Of a DNA stretch of 64,000 nucleotides, positions 12,421 to 24,560 are shown piece by piece. Made by a program: the position numbers and the translations under genes. Source of the DNA: Diphasiastrum complanatum (taxonomy: Eukaryota; Streptophyta; Lycopodiopsida; Lycopodiales; Lycopodiaceae). The notes beneath the pieces are model-generated. The model did no database searches. It was not told the DNA's origin and worked only from the letters and a program-made list of their open reading frames with translations. The stretch's first letter is position 1; the number at the start of each line of letters is the position of its first letter. The stretch covers positions 1-64,000 of the forward strand of contig MU832535.1 of assembly GCA_029204225.1 (NCBI GenBank), in the 5' to 3' direction.

Positions 12421-12490
12421 AAGGAGGAGATTGGGCCGTAGGAGAAAGCCAAGAATAGGGCTTTGTCAGTACATGCTATAGGCACGGCCG

Positions 12491-13256
12491 GTGTGTGCAA
12501 ACACCAGAAGGAGGAGATTGGGACAAGCCAAGAACAAGGCCTTGTCAATACGTAGTATAGGCATGGTCGGCGATGGTAGATTAACTTTAGATGCTAGTGT
12601 ACGGTCACTTAGAAGTAGTGTGCTAGAGCACATTGGGAGTAGCAAAATTGGTTTGGTTGTAGGCATGCCTCTGTGTATAGCTATCATCCATTGACATTAC
12701 ACCATGTCATGCTACCATCGCCTCAGCATCTTGACGTAGAATTTGTTGGAAGTAGTGCAATGCCATCAGATTGTAGGAGTCGTCCGTCCACCCAGTTTAG
12801 AGTTTGTGATGGTGTACAGAATATCCCATCTTATAGGTCATCCGAGATAGGGGTAGAAGTGGAGAGTGTGGAGTTGATTACACCCGAACACGTTCACAGT
12901 AATCTTTCATATTTGACTCCTGAAGTGGAATCCAAAAGTGAGAAGAAGAGGAGGATTCGTCACAGGTGTATGGCAAAATGTAGAGTCAGGGCTTCGCAGT
13001 TTATCGTTCAGGAAGAGGATACACATTTGATGTCCCATGACAATATTAGAAGAGACTCTGATGTATTGGGAATGGGATCGATTACGCATGTTACAAATGA
13101 TTCGATGTCCAATGTTGATGCTAGAGAGGGAGTGGACTATTTGTTACACTTGAGCAAGTGCGTAATCACCCATTGTATAGGACTCTGGAGGTAGAATCCA
13201 GATCTGCGAGTAGAAGGTTGAACCGTAGATGCCAAGCTAAGCGGAAATATTAAACC
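12491..13256 (+). pseudogene. Unrecognised arginine-rich repeated protein fragment
   Basis: A 67-codon frame (12,491-12,694) overlaps a 173-codon frame (12,673-13,194), which continues after a frameshift to about 13,256. The pattern VxNxPxYRxxEVES-(K/R)SxxxRRxxRRCxAK occurs as EVESKSEKKRRIRHRCMAK and, after the shift, as EVESRSASRRLNRRCQAK. A third partial copy (VQNIPSYRSSEIGVEVES) lies upstream. The protein thus has an internal repeat with a basic, Cys-containing motif. I do not recognise the family. It directly follows the solo LTR, so it may belong to a non-LTR or DNA transposon rather than to a host gene. Confidence 0.4.
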
Positions 13257-13399
13257 TTGCAATTGTCTTCGCAAAACCATGTAGTCACACAAGTCTCAAA
13301 TTCTAGACGGAGTCTTTTTGAAGTAGCTAGATCGCTTCAAACACCAACATCTCATGATCTTGAAGAGATGGAGTTTACATTTTTCCCTCTCAACTATGA

Positions 13400-14042
13400 T
13401 CAAATGTAGCTAGGGCAAAATTATTTTCCCTTCCTCTTCCTACCTGGTGTCAAGGAAGAAGCGCTGAAGCAAAAATCATTTGCCCAACTATGTTTTCTTG
13501 CCCCCAACTATGATCAAACATAGCTCATGCAAAATATTTTTTGCCTCGCTTTTCCTACACGACATCAGGAGGAAGATTTGGAGGAAAAAAATCATTTATC
13601 CAAGTATGTTCTTCTTTCTCCCACCTACAATGAACTTACCTCCATCAAAAAAAAAAAAATTGGCCCTATTCTTTCTACTTGGTGTCGAGGAGGAGGAGCA
13701 AGGGCCAATTGAACGTACATGTTGCAAATTGTTATGGCCCCTACTCCTCCTTGGCATCAACTAGGAAGAGCAAGACCACATTTTTTTGGCCTCAGCTATC
13801 CCAAGTACATTCAATTGGCCTATGCTCCTCCTCCACACCTAGGGGCAAAAAACTTTGTCCTTCATGTCAAAGAGGAAGGGCAAGGGCAAAATTTGCCCCA
13901 AGTACGTTCAAATGTACCTTGGCACCAAAATTTGGCTCATGCAGATCCTCCACTACGTCGAGAAAGAAGACCAAGGGCCAAAAAAAAATTCGCATTGTGT
14001 TGAAGAAGAGGCCTAGGGGCAAATTCACAAATGCTCAAAAAT
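13400..14042. repeat. Degenerate tandem repeat, roughly 100-120 bp unit
   Basis: Five to six blocks each carry a word like CTTCCTACTTGGTGTCGAGGAGGAAG followed by GGGCAAAATT and an AAGTACGTTCAA-like word. Examples are near 13,432, 13,548, 13,675, 13,745 and 13,870. Open frames in it (94-121 codons) are repeat-derived. Confidence 0.55.
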
Positions 14043-14600
14043 AGAGTAATTTTAATGGTTGAACTGCCATTTTTCAAACAATAAGTGACCAACATCTAGC
14101 AATCATTTCATTTTCAAATATAGACCAGAAGCAACACACTTCTTGTAGATTAGTGCTCTTTTTCAAGCATTCAAACGTTCCTCTGCAGGGAAGTGAGTTT
14201 ATGTAGCCTCATACTGAACAAGATAGCAACTAACGATGGGCTTCTAACAACCATGAATCGTTGCATTAGGAGGTGCAGCAAGAAAGAATCACATTTCAAG
14301 ACGAAACACGTAGCCTAGCAAAATCACCTGCAATGTGCCATTCATGCCAAGACTTGAATGAAGTATCAAGTCGTTGCAGCCTGAATGTGATTAAGGTGAT
14401 CAATAGGAGTGGTCAAGTATCATCATAAACTTAGTCATTGTAAGCTTCTTGTCATTGAAATCAATGACACATCCTTCGCCAACCACTTGCACCAACAATA
14501 AACATGTTCAATGTCTGGACCCAAACCCTCGCATCTCAAAGGCATGGTAGTCGTTAGGCCCCGGTGCCCTCTTAGCCACACATTTAAAAAAAAAAAACAA

Positions 14601-14637
14601 ATTGGCTACTCGGACACCACGTGTCCAGGCAGCCAAT
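14601..14637. repeat. Short perfect-arm hairpin containing CACGTG
   Basis: Arms ATTGGCT (14,601-14,607) and AGCCAAT (14,631-14,637) enclose a second stem GGACAC (14,612-14,617) and GTGTCC (14,621-14,626). Four-base internal loops lie on each side. The centre reads CACCACGTGTCC and so includes a G-box hexamer. It could be a structured element end or a promoter site; nothing else supports either. Confidence 0.6.
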
Positions 14638-14714
14638 TTTTATCCCATAAGCGTTTATGGCAGATAACCGGGAGGGAATATATACAGAAACTCACCCAGT
14701 TGCTTGCATGTGTG

Positions 14715-14915
14715 TGTGCATGGGTGCTCGGCGCCACCTGCGGCTGCCCGACAGCACTGCCAGGGTGCCTAGGACCGGAGCCTGGCGCCGCCCGCAAAAA
14801 TTGGGCGGCGGGCACCGCGAGCCCACCACGCGCCAGGAAACGGGGGCCATGGGGGCCAAATGCTTCGCACGCGCGGCCCGTGCTTTGGAGCCCCAATGGA
14901 CCCAACCCCTGGACA
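14715..14915. other. GC-rich island
   Basis: About 200 bp of strongly GC-rich sequence in AT-rich surroundings. It contains GGCGCCACCTGCGGC, GCGCCGCCCGC, GGGCGGCGGGC and CGCGCGGCCCG. Open frames cross it on both strands without a recognisable domain. It could be an LTR regulatory region or part of a transferred segment. Confidence 0.5.
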
Positions 14916-15169
14916 CACTCAAATGTTCATAACTTTTGTGTATGAATTTGGATTCTAGAGCTGTAAAAAGATGAAGTATTTCGTACAAGAAGACGTACGT
15001 ATTTGAAGCCATAGAAAAGTACGATGAACTTTCTCTTCATAATTGCATAACACACCAAGAATGGTTCTATCTATTGATAAAAATTACCTCACATATTAGT
15101 ATAATTCTGGTAAGCACTCGATCCACCACACCTTTCTTATTCAATGCCATCTCACATGATTGCTGGAGC

Positions 15170-15299
<130 letters not shown>

Positions 15300-15398
15300 A
15301 TATGAGTGTCTACAAGAGCCGATCAAGTGCAGCAAGGCAAGATTTGCAAGAATGCCAAGGTGGGCTGATGCAACCACAACCTCATTAGTGAAGAAAAG

Positions 15399-16404
15399 TG
15401 TTTCTGAATACAAAGCCTTGCTAGCTTATGGCCCCTCACCCGGCGAACATGTTCGCGAACTCGAACATCTGAAGACACGAAACACGAAGAGTTTTGCAAA
15501 CATGAAAGTCAACAAAGACGAAGACCAACAATTTGCAAACACGAACGGTTCGCGAACACGAACGATCCACGAACGAGATTCCCTTGCGGTCCTATACGAG
15601 AGAAATACGGACGAGGTAAATGAAACTCGTTCTGTCCTCACGCTCCAAGGAGTACCACCAGATATCACGCAAGTACCAGAAGTACAAAGATCTGACCTGA
15701 TGGCATGACATCAGCAGATACTCCCTAGGTCGTGGCTAAACTGCCACTCTTTAATTCTCTGGTTAGTTGTAGATGGTTAATCACTCTAATCTTAGATTTG
15801 CATAGAGAGACTGTACTTACTAAATAATACTTGACATATATCAATAGGATACACAGTGTGTAACGAAGTAAGAAGAACAAGAAGTAGTCTGATGCTAGTA
15901 AGCAATCAAGACGAACATAGACAGAAGCTCCGTCTGCTTGTGAGAAGATAATTCTGTCTAGGATCAGAAGATCCAATTGTCCGCTAGTGAAGCGAGACTA
16001 CTACTCGTGAGAGAGCCGTGCTTCTCTCACGCCAACGCACTGCATGGATTCTCATACAGTGCCCTGAAGAAATCAGAGAAAATCAATATAGATTAATTTT
16101 CTGGTTGTGTCTGATCTTGGATGTCAAATGCTTATGCTGTTTAGTTTAATATGTTTGAGTTTTCTTGTTCCCTTTGAATTCCGCACCTTGGTTGAAATGA
16201 AGTCGAATGCTATATTAATTTTATGAACGTAGATCAGTAGTACCTGACTACCCTCTGGAGGATTGTAGGAGTGTTTCAGCTGGCAGTGCCCAGCGAACGC
16301 ATCTGAACTCCATCCAAATCTCGAAAGAGAGTCACAAATGTTTCGTGAATTTCTCTTCTCACGATTCTCATCAGTCGTATCGGAGCACCGCTCGACTCTT
16401 AACA
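15399..16404 (+). mobile_element. 5' LTR of Copia element A
   Basis: Begins TGTTTCTGAATACAAAGCC and matches 20,284-21,297 along almost its whole length. It ends near GGAGCACCGCTCGACTCTTAACA, next to the primer-binding site. The first 200 bp are dense in CGAAC/ACGAA words and differ from the 3' LTR by indels, for example an extra AATTTGCAAACACGAA here. The rest differs by scattered substitutions. No matching target duplication is visible at the two outer ends, so the ends may have been altered since insertion. Confidence 0.9.
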
Positions 16405-16405
16405 G

Positions 16406-16418
16406 TGGTATCAGAGCC
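16406..16418 (+). other. Primer-binding site (initiator tRNA-Met type)
   Basis: TGGTATCAGAGCC lies two bases after the LTR end. This is the usual plant Copia primer-binding site, complementary to the 3' end of initiator tRNA-Met. Confidence 0.9.
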
Positions 16419-16518
16419 ACCCTGTCATATTCTGACATAGCCGAGAAGCTAGCAGATCTAGGAGGCCAAGCATTCAGACAATCAATCAAACGACAAGAAA
16501 AACAGACTTCATGAAGCA

Positions 16519-19500
16519 ATGGCTTCAATCAGTAGCATGCAAAACAAGATCTGCACTATACTTAATTCTTCAGGATCTAACTTTCTAGCCTAGAAAGCTA
16601 AGACATCTTTGATACTCAAGGGCGAAGGACTCTTCCCCTGGGTGGATGGCACAGAACAAATGCCTACGACAACAGGCAAGGAGCTACGTGAATGGAGGGA
16701 GAAAAACGACAAGGCAATGGCCTTGCTATCATCTTTCATCGAAGATAGCCTTACACTTGACCTGGCTACACTCTCCAAAGCTAAGGAGATGTGGAATACA
16801 CTGCTCACAAGATTTCAGACGAAATCAAGAAGTCAGATTATGATGCTGGAAGATCAGCTGACGAATCTGTAGTGGGATGGAAAAGACCTCACCTCTTTTG
16901 TGAGAAAGATGAAGGATCTGTTTCTATCACTACACAACTCAGGAGCAGAGAATGCAGTATCAGCTGAGAAGTAGCTCACATATCTGTTGAGAGTCTTACC
17001 TAGATCTTTCCAGACGACACGAACCCTGCTCGCGAAAGATCCTACCATGAACCTCGAAAAGGCGATTGTTGAGATTTGAGAGGAAGTCAAGGCCATGGAG
17101 CATCTTGATCACAAAGATGGTTCTGACCAGGCACTCTACGACAATAGAGAAAAATCAAATAAACAATTCAAGCCTAAGAGGGAGTCGAATCAGAGGCAGG
17201 ATCGTGACCAGCAAGCAGAGGGGACTAGCAAAAGCAACTGGAAGACCAAAGGGAGGTCAAAACGACAAGATGCCGACAAGAAGACCTGCACGAGATGCAG
17301 AAGAGACGGGCATACAATAGATACCTGCTGGCTCAATCTCAAGATTGAGTGTATCCATTGCCATAAGAAGGGTCATGCACCCATGGATTGCCGCCAGAAC
17401 CCAAGAAACAGATCAGCACAGAACGGACATGAGAACGATTATAGTTCTTCCTATGTCAAGGAGCCCGAGAGCTCGAAGATGGGCGAAGAAAGAACGAACA
17501 AAAATTGTTCGACCGCCTACATTTGTGAAGATGTGTGTGCAGCATCAACGTCTGACACACACGAGGTGATCCTGGATTTGGGAGCCACCTCGCACTTCAT
17601 GACATCAAGACAAATCATGTTTAATTTCAGAAGTGCAGATCCCTCAAGATTCATAGTTCTTGGAGATGGATCCAGACATCAGGTGAACGGTATTGGTTCA
17701 CTCTGGCTCAACACCAACGGCAGAGACAGACAACTCAAAGACGTTCTATTCTTGCCAACTTTGCAGCAAGACTTGCTCTCTGTAGCAAGAATAGCAGATG
17801 CAGTGTGTGACGTTTTGTAACAAAGCATGCAACGTGATTGATGCCAGCACCAGCACTCTCGTTGCTCAAGGCAGAAGGAAAGGGAACCTATATCATCTGA
17901 AGATACGCCTACTTGCGGATTAGGTGCATCAGACTCATGACAACTGGCCAGACACTCTGTGGCACAAAAGACTCTGCCACATGAACTCAATGGCACTCTA
18001 CCAGACAAGTCATCATAGAGCAATAACAGGGATCAGCATCTCGAATGCAACCAATTTGGCCACCTGTGATGTATGTTTGAAAGGCAAGATGTCACGCACA
18101 CCATTCGTCAAAGACTCCTACAGAATGACAAAGATTCTGGAGCTGGTGCACTCTGACATCTACGGTCCATTCAACGTGATCTCAGTAGAAGGTTCAAAAT
18201 ATTATATAACCTTCATTGATGATTATAACAAGTTTGCCAGAGTGTATTTTATTCAGAATAAATCTGAGGCACTCGATAAATTCACAGAATATGTGAATTA
18301 GGCTGAGATATGCACAGGCAACAAGGTGAAGCAAATCAGAACAGATCGAGGTGGCGAATATATCTTCAATCGCTTCATTGACTTGTGCAATGATCGTGAC
18401 ATCATTCACAGAAGAACTACAGCCTACACATTGCAGCACAATGGTGTTGCTGAACGAAAGAACAGGACCCTAATGGAAGCAGCCAAATGCATGATGGCCT
18501 GTTCGAAAGCTCCAAGGGCACTGTGGGCTGAAGCAGTAGCTACAGCCGCATACATCCAGAACGGGACAGATAAATCTGGTGTTCCTCACACGACACCACA
18601 TGAGCTATGGTGGGGTAGAAAGCCCAACCTGTCTCACGTCAGAATATTTGGCTGTGCAACATATGCACATATTCCTGATAAGCTTCGCAAGAAGCTTGAT
18701 GAGAAAGCCGAGCAAGGATTTTTGGTAGGTTATGACAATAATTCGTCATACTACAGAATCTACATGCCAGACACGAACACTGTGAAAACAGTGAGGGATG
18801 TCAAATTCGACGAGAGCTGGATCCAAACCATGAACGAAGAGATGGAGTCCATGAGGAAGAACCAGGTATGGACGTTGGAGCCATTACCTCATAAGCACAA
18901 GACTGTCAAATGCAAATGGGTTTTCAAACTCAAATATGGACCAGACGAGAGTGTGACGAAATACAAGGCAAGATTGGTAGCGAAGAGTTTCTCTTAGAGA
19001 TACGGTATTGACTATTCTGAAACCTTCTCTCCTGTCGTCAAACATTCGTCCCTACGTCTGTTGTTCGCATATGCAGCAGCTTATGACCTCAGGATCCACA
19101 TTGTGGACGAGAAGACAACCTTCTTGCATGGCAAATTAGACGAAGAGGTCTACATGGATCAACCCCCAGGATTTGTCTCGAATTCAATTCCTGACTATGT
19201 ATGCAGAATGCATAGAAGCATCTACGGTCTGAAGCAATCAACCCGACAATGGTACAAGAAGAAGGATCAGGCCCTGAAATCATTGGGATTCAAGCCTCTG
19301 TTGGCTAACTCCAATGTGTATGTCAGAGTTACATATGGACAGACCATCTTGAAGCATTTCGAGATAGTGGATCTGGGAGAAGCCAGGTGTTACCTAGGCT
19401 TATGAATTGAAAGGGACTATGAGGGAGGCAAGTTATACCTTCACCAGTCCAAATACACCCAGAAGATCCTAGAGGACTTTGGGATGCTGAACTGCAAAGG

Positions 19501-20280
19501 AGCGAACACTCCAATGCTCGCAAGAACGGTGCTAACAAATGACGACTATCCAAAGACTGAGGAAGAAAGAGAACAGATGCAACTCACTCCCTATAGAAGG
19601 CTGATAGGTTCACTTATGTACCTTGCAGACAACACACGTCCTAATATTGTTTATGCAGTATTCATGATGAGCCAATTTTGTACAAATCCAGGCTCGACAC
19701 ATTGGAAGATTGTGAAACGAATTTTACAATATCTTCAATTAACGAGGGATTATGGCTTGTGTTATTGTTGTGGTGCAGGTCTCACAATACTTTCCTACAG
19801 CGACGCTAGCTGGGCATCTCTCAGGGACGACTGTAAAAGCGTCTCAGGAGGATGCACCATCACATCAGGAGCAGCAGTTCTCTGGGTCAGCAAGAAGCAA
19901 ACCATTGTAGCCCAGTCATCCTGTGAAGCAGAGTACGTAGCAGCATCAAAGATGGCCAACGAAATAACTTGGCTAAGACAGTTCCTGGACGAATTGGGCG
20001 AAACAAGGAACGAGCCACTGGTCTTGCAGATGGACAACACCTCTGCAATACACCTCACGAAGGATCCCGTGTTCCATTCCAGGACGAAGCACATTGCGAT
20101 CAAGTATCACTTGATCAGGGATCTGATTGAGAAGATGATGATGCAGACCACCTTCATCGGAACGAAAGATATGGTTGCTGACATCTTCACAAAGGCTCCG
20201 GACAAAGGACTCTTTGAGAGGCAAAGGAGCAGTCTCGGGATCATAAAGCTACCATGCTTTGAGAGGGAGCTAAAGAAACA
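16519..20280 (+). pseudogene. Copia element A gag-pol (dead)
   Basis: The ATG at 16,519 opens MASISSMQNK, followed by a UBN2-type gag (ALLSSFIEDSLTLDLA...KEMWNTLLTRF). Two CCHC knuckles follow (CTRCRRDGHTIDTC, CIHCHKKGHAPMDC). Then come the protease (DLGATSHFM), the integrase HHCC end (LWHKRLCHMN...CDVC) and core (HSDIYGPF, TDRGGEY, GVAERKN), reverse transcriptase and RNase H (YSDASWAS, SSCEAEYVAA, MDNTSAIHL). In-frame stops lie at 16,591, 16,870, 16,972, 17,077, 17,921, 18,299, 18,995 and 19,403; one frameshift lies near 17,810. The integrase-RT linker after KFDES and the YVDD active site after NVYVRV are deleted. It cannot be autonomous. Confidence 0.92.
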
Positions 20281-20283
20281 AAG
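20258..20283 (+). other. Polypurine tract of Copia element A
   Basis: The purine-rich run GAGAGGGAGCTAAAGAAACAAAG immediately precedes the TGTTTCTG of the 3' LTR. This is the position of the plus-strand priming site. Confidence 0.75.
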
Positions 20284-21297
20284 TGTTTCTGAATACAAAG
20301 CCTTGCTAGCTTACGGCCCCTCTCCTGACGAACATGTTCGCGAACTCGAACATCTGAAGACACGAAATACGAAGAGTTTCGCAAACACAAAAGTCAACGA
20401 AGACGAAGACCAACGGTTCGCGAACACGAACGATCCACGAACGAGATTCCCTTGTGGTCCTATACGAGAGAAAGGCAGACGAGGTAAACGAAACCAACGG
20501 TGGAAACGAAACTCGTTCTGTCCTCACGCTCCAAGGAGTACCACCAAAGATCAAGGAGTACCACCAAAGATCACGCAAGTACCAGAAGTATAGAGATCTG
20601 ACCTAATGGCATGACGTCAACAGATACTCCCTAGGTTGTGGCTAAACTGCCACTCTTGTAATTCTTTGGTTAGTTGTAGATGGTTAATCACTCTAATCTT
20701 AGATTTGCATGGAGAGACTGTATTTACTGAATAATACTTGACATATATGAATAGGATACACAGTGTGTAACCAAGTAAAAAGAACAAGTAGTCTGATGCT
20801 AGTAAGCAATCAAGACGAACACAGACAGAAGCTCCGCCTGCGTGCGAGAAGATAATTCTGTCTAGAATCATAAGATCCAATTGTCCGCTAGTGAAGCGAG
20901 ACTACTACTCGTGAGAGAGCCATGCTTCTCTCACGCCAACGCACTGCGTGGATTCGCATGCAGTGCCCTGAAGAAATCAGAGAAAATCAATATAGATTAT
21001 TTTTCTGGTTGTGTCTGATCTTGGATGTCGAATGCTTATGCTGTTAATATGTCTGAGTTTTCTTGTTCCCTTTGAATTCCGCACCTTGGTTGAAATGAAG
21101 TCGAATGCTATATTAATTTTATGAACGTAGATCAGTAGTACCTAACTACCCTCTGGAGGATTGTAGGAGTGTTTCAGCTGGCAGTGCCCAGCGAACACAT
21201 TTGAACTCCATTCGAATCTCGAAAGAGAGTCGCGAATGTTTCGTGAATTTTTCTTCTCACGATTCTCATCAGTTGTATCGGAGCACCGCTCTACTCA
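20284..21297 (+). mobile_element. 3' LTR of Copia element A
   Basis: Partner of the LTR at 15,399. It shares TCCGCTAGTGAAGCGAGAC, CTCACGCCAACGCACTGC, TTCCGCACCTTGG and the end GTATCGGAGCACCGCTC-ACTC. A local duplication of GGAGTACCACCAAAGATCA (about 20,536-20,575) and an extra AACCAACGGTGGAAACG are present here but absent from the 5' LTR. These show indel growth in the U3 part after insertion or through template switching. Confidence 0.9.
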
Positions 21298-21299
21298 CC

Positions 21300-23345
21300 A
21301 ATTAGCCTCATATCAACAGCATCTTGCCTTGCTCTACTCTTTCTTTGTCATATATGAGATACTAGCTTTTCTTGCCTCAACTTCTTTCTACACTTGAGCC
21401 ACATGTGTTTCTTTTATTATGTTCTTGAGATGATGCATCATATCTCATCCTTGTTTATTGCATCACAATCGATCTTCATAACATTACAGGGAGTAGTGAT
21501 CTTTATAACAATAGAGAGAGTAGAATCCAAAAGTGTGCAACACAGCATCACAAGCGATCTTTATAGCAATAAAGAGAGTAGTCATCTAAAGTGTAGCAAA
21601 GCATGTGTGTTGCGTGCAGGTTGTAGGTATGGATATGACCATCGAAGAGCATTAGTTGTGAGAAGATGGAAAGAGAGGATTAGAGATACAATTGTGGAAG
21701 ATAATTTTTCATTACTAGTGAGTTTTAGTCAATCAAACATGGATTGATTATCATCTCTTACCAATCATTTAATCCAAAAAAATGCTATGTATAAATACTA
21801 ATTTTCAATTCTCTGTAGAATCACTCGTATTCATCATAGTGGTATCACATCCAACTCTTTTCTGATTGTGTGTAGCCAAGGAAGAACTTTCTTGTTTATG
21901 TCTTCCATCTTTGAAATATTAGAATGCTTTTAAATTGCTTGCAAAATTACAGTCATTAGGACACATTTGCAGCAAGGAACAGTTTTTGAAGGCAACATAG
22001 ATGTATCCTTTTGCAGCAAATTGAATGTTAATCCAACCAACGAAGGGCAAACTTGAGTTTTTAAGTCCTCAGGCAAATATTTTCAACCAACAAGGAAAAT
22101 GGAATCTGTTGTCTGACTGGCAAGATCACCAAATTAGCAAATAGAATCTGATATTGAATGAACATTATTACGATGTCTTTCTTTAAGTGCATTATGTCAG
22201 TACTATTGTAAAATACAAGACAATAGCAAAAAATTAAGCTCAGTGTCAAAAGGGGTGGGATGGCTTGAATCTTGGATCTTCAAAGTGTTAAGCACGGTTG
22301 CACCAGGGTTCTATGCTTGCACTTGTATTTCGGTAGAAAAGTGGCCATTTGAAAACTTCATTGATGCCATTACTTATAATGTCAATTTCCAAGAGGCTAT
22401 GACACAGCAACATTGCTTGTCATTGTTAAAATAAACAAACAACCAAGGTTTCCAATTCCATTAGTGTTTGTGCTTTTGTGAAATGCAAAATATGGGCGAA
22501 ATACAAAATGCCCAATTGTTGGAAGACATACTATTCAACATTGATCCCTGAGTCTCTTGAGCCTTTCTGTATACTCCTATGCAAATTTTTGGATTTTTCC
22601 ACTCTACCAAGTGACATTTAGTGGTCTAGAATCTCATAATGAGGCCCTCTTCAATGACTACCAACTTTGCCTCTCGCGGTGCTCAAGATTAAAGTGCAAA
22701 ATTAGAGTTATATCATGCATGCTAATATTGACATATTTGAGTAGCACATGAAGCTCATCATCCCACAAGTACTACAAGCTTGAGTATAGATTTGCAAAAC
22801 CCTAGCTAGATCTCTTTAACCATTGGAAAATACTCAGTGTCCAGAAGTTTGGTCCAAAAGATTATTGCATTCTAGTAATATGTTAGTACACACAAGAAAA
22901 TTTCACTCAGCACTAAATCAGATTCTATTTGCTCATTGGCAAGATCAACAAATTAAGACATAAAAACTCGATGAACTCACCTTTCATTTACTCACTTTAT
23001 CGACACACTCATTGAAACCAATGGGAGGAGCTCCCTGAAATTAGCAGGAGATTAGTTAGGCAACCATATTAGCCTAAGGCAAATGGGTCTTTCAACTAAA
23101 GGTTGAGTCATGTCAAGTGCCACGATCCAAAGCTTGCAGTGCAAGAAAGTGTGGTGTTCTTCCTGGTATGAGAATCTTCTTGTTGCTCAGAGGTTATGGT
23201 AAGCCAGCATAGGCAGGGTATCAACTCACCAGAAAGTTTTGCAGGGCAAGCCCTGGACTCAATCATGGCAGCAGCTCAAATCAGCGAGCAATAGAGCTGT
23301 TGAGGGGTCGCCACACTCCACTTACTAGCTATTCTTTGTTTTAGC
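21300..23345. other. Gene-free stretch
   Basis: AT-rich, without recognisable coding, RNA or mobile sequence. The longest open frame (117 codons, 21,394-21,747) has no motif and a biased composition. Confidence 0.4.
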
Positions 23346-23349
23346 TGAA

Positions 23350-23652
23350 AATGCAGTGGTTTCAGTTTGAGCATGCCTAACTGAATCCCTTCTAAATGCA
23401 GCTGTGGGCCAAGACTTATTGTAGTTTAGTAACTAAAGTTAAGCATTAAAAAAAGTAAACACAATGAAGGTGTTATAACCTGATCAGGTTGCTAATGGTG
23501 CCCAAATTTCCCATTAATAACCTGGTTTCAGTTTGAGCATGCCTAACTGAATCCGTGCTAACTGCTGATGGGCCCAGCCCTCATTGTAGTTTTTTGGTAA
23601 CTAGAGTTAAGCATCAAGAAAAGCAAACCCAATGAACGTGTTATAACCTTTT
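23350..23652. repeat. Tandem duplication of about 125 bp
   Basis: The block GGTTTCAGTTTGAGCATGCC...GTGTTATAACC occurs at 23,350-23,480 and again at about 23,524-23,650. The second copy has several substitutions and small indels. The copies are separated by about 45 bp. No coding content. Confidence 0.8.
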
Positions 23653-24560
23653 ATAGTCAAGTTGTATGAGTAAATACTTAATGGATGCCCGACACCCAAT
23701 TGGTCAGCCTTTCGGAGCTCTTGTATGTCATTTTGGTTCAAAGGTCCTTGTTCAGTTTAGGCACGTTCAGAGAAACTGCATTTACTGGTTATAGTTGCTT
23801 TTTACAATTCATCAAGTGTGATTGCTAGTTGCAATATTTGATGGTTGATGATTTCAGAGCAACGTTTCTTGTCTTAAAAAACAACTTAATGCGGGTTATT
23901 CATGCTTCAATATATATCAATTCGCATTCGTCATTCAGTATTCTCATGTGCTTGTTATTCCATTTTTTTTCTACATTCCTTCAATGTGCACTTTGTTGTA
24001 AGTCCTCAATAGTTAAATCAAAACTCTTATCAGCAACTTTTGAGCAATCAGCATGACTGCGAACAGGAAATTTGCACAACATCCAGCAATACACTTGCAG
24101 TAACCTAACTCAGTGCAAATATGCATATTGTTGTCATGATTAAAGCGCATGTAAGTCAGGCTCAACATTTAGAACTATTTGCAATCAATGTACAAGCAAA
24201 GATAGCCTTGTCGTTCTTTAGATTGAAATTGCAAAACCTATGTTAAAAACATATGACAATAAATGCCAGGTAAACTACTTTATTCAAGTATCAATGTTTG
24301 TAACATATAGTAAGGGAATCTAAAATTTAAAATAACGTCATACTCACACATGGATCGCTCATATAAGGTTACAACCTATCTTTCAGCCAAGTTCTTCAAG
24401 AATGAAAGCAGGTTCTATGTTCTAGAGATTCCTTTGCAAGGATAGAATTGGCTTGACTGCAAGTCTCAGGCATCAACTCACTTAAAACATTTATTGTCAG
24501 TGCCTGTCAGCGCATGTTCTCTAATAATTCATACCACAAGCCCCATACTGACAAATAAGC

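Noticed and set aside
22243-24056. Small open frames as host exons upstream of the E2 gene
   Set aside because: No domain, no convincing splice sites and biased composition.
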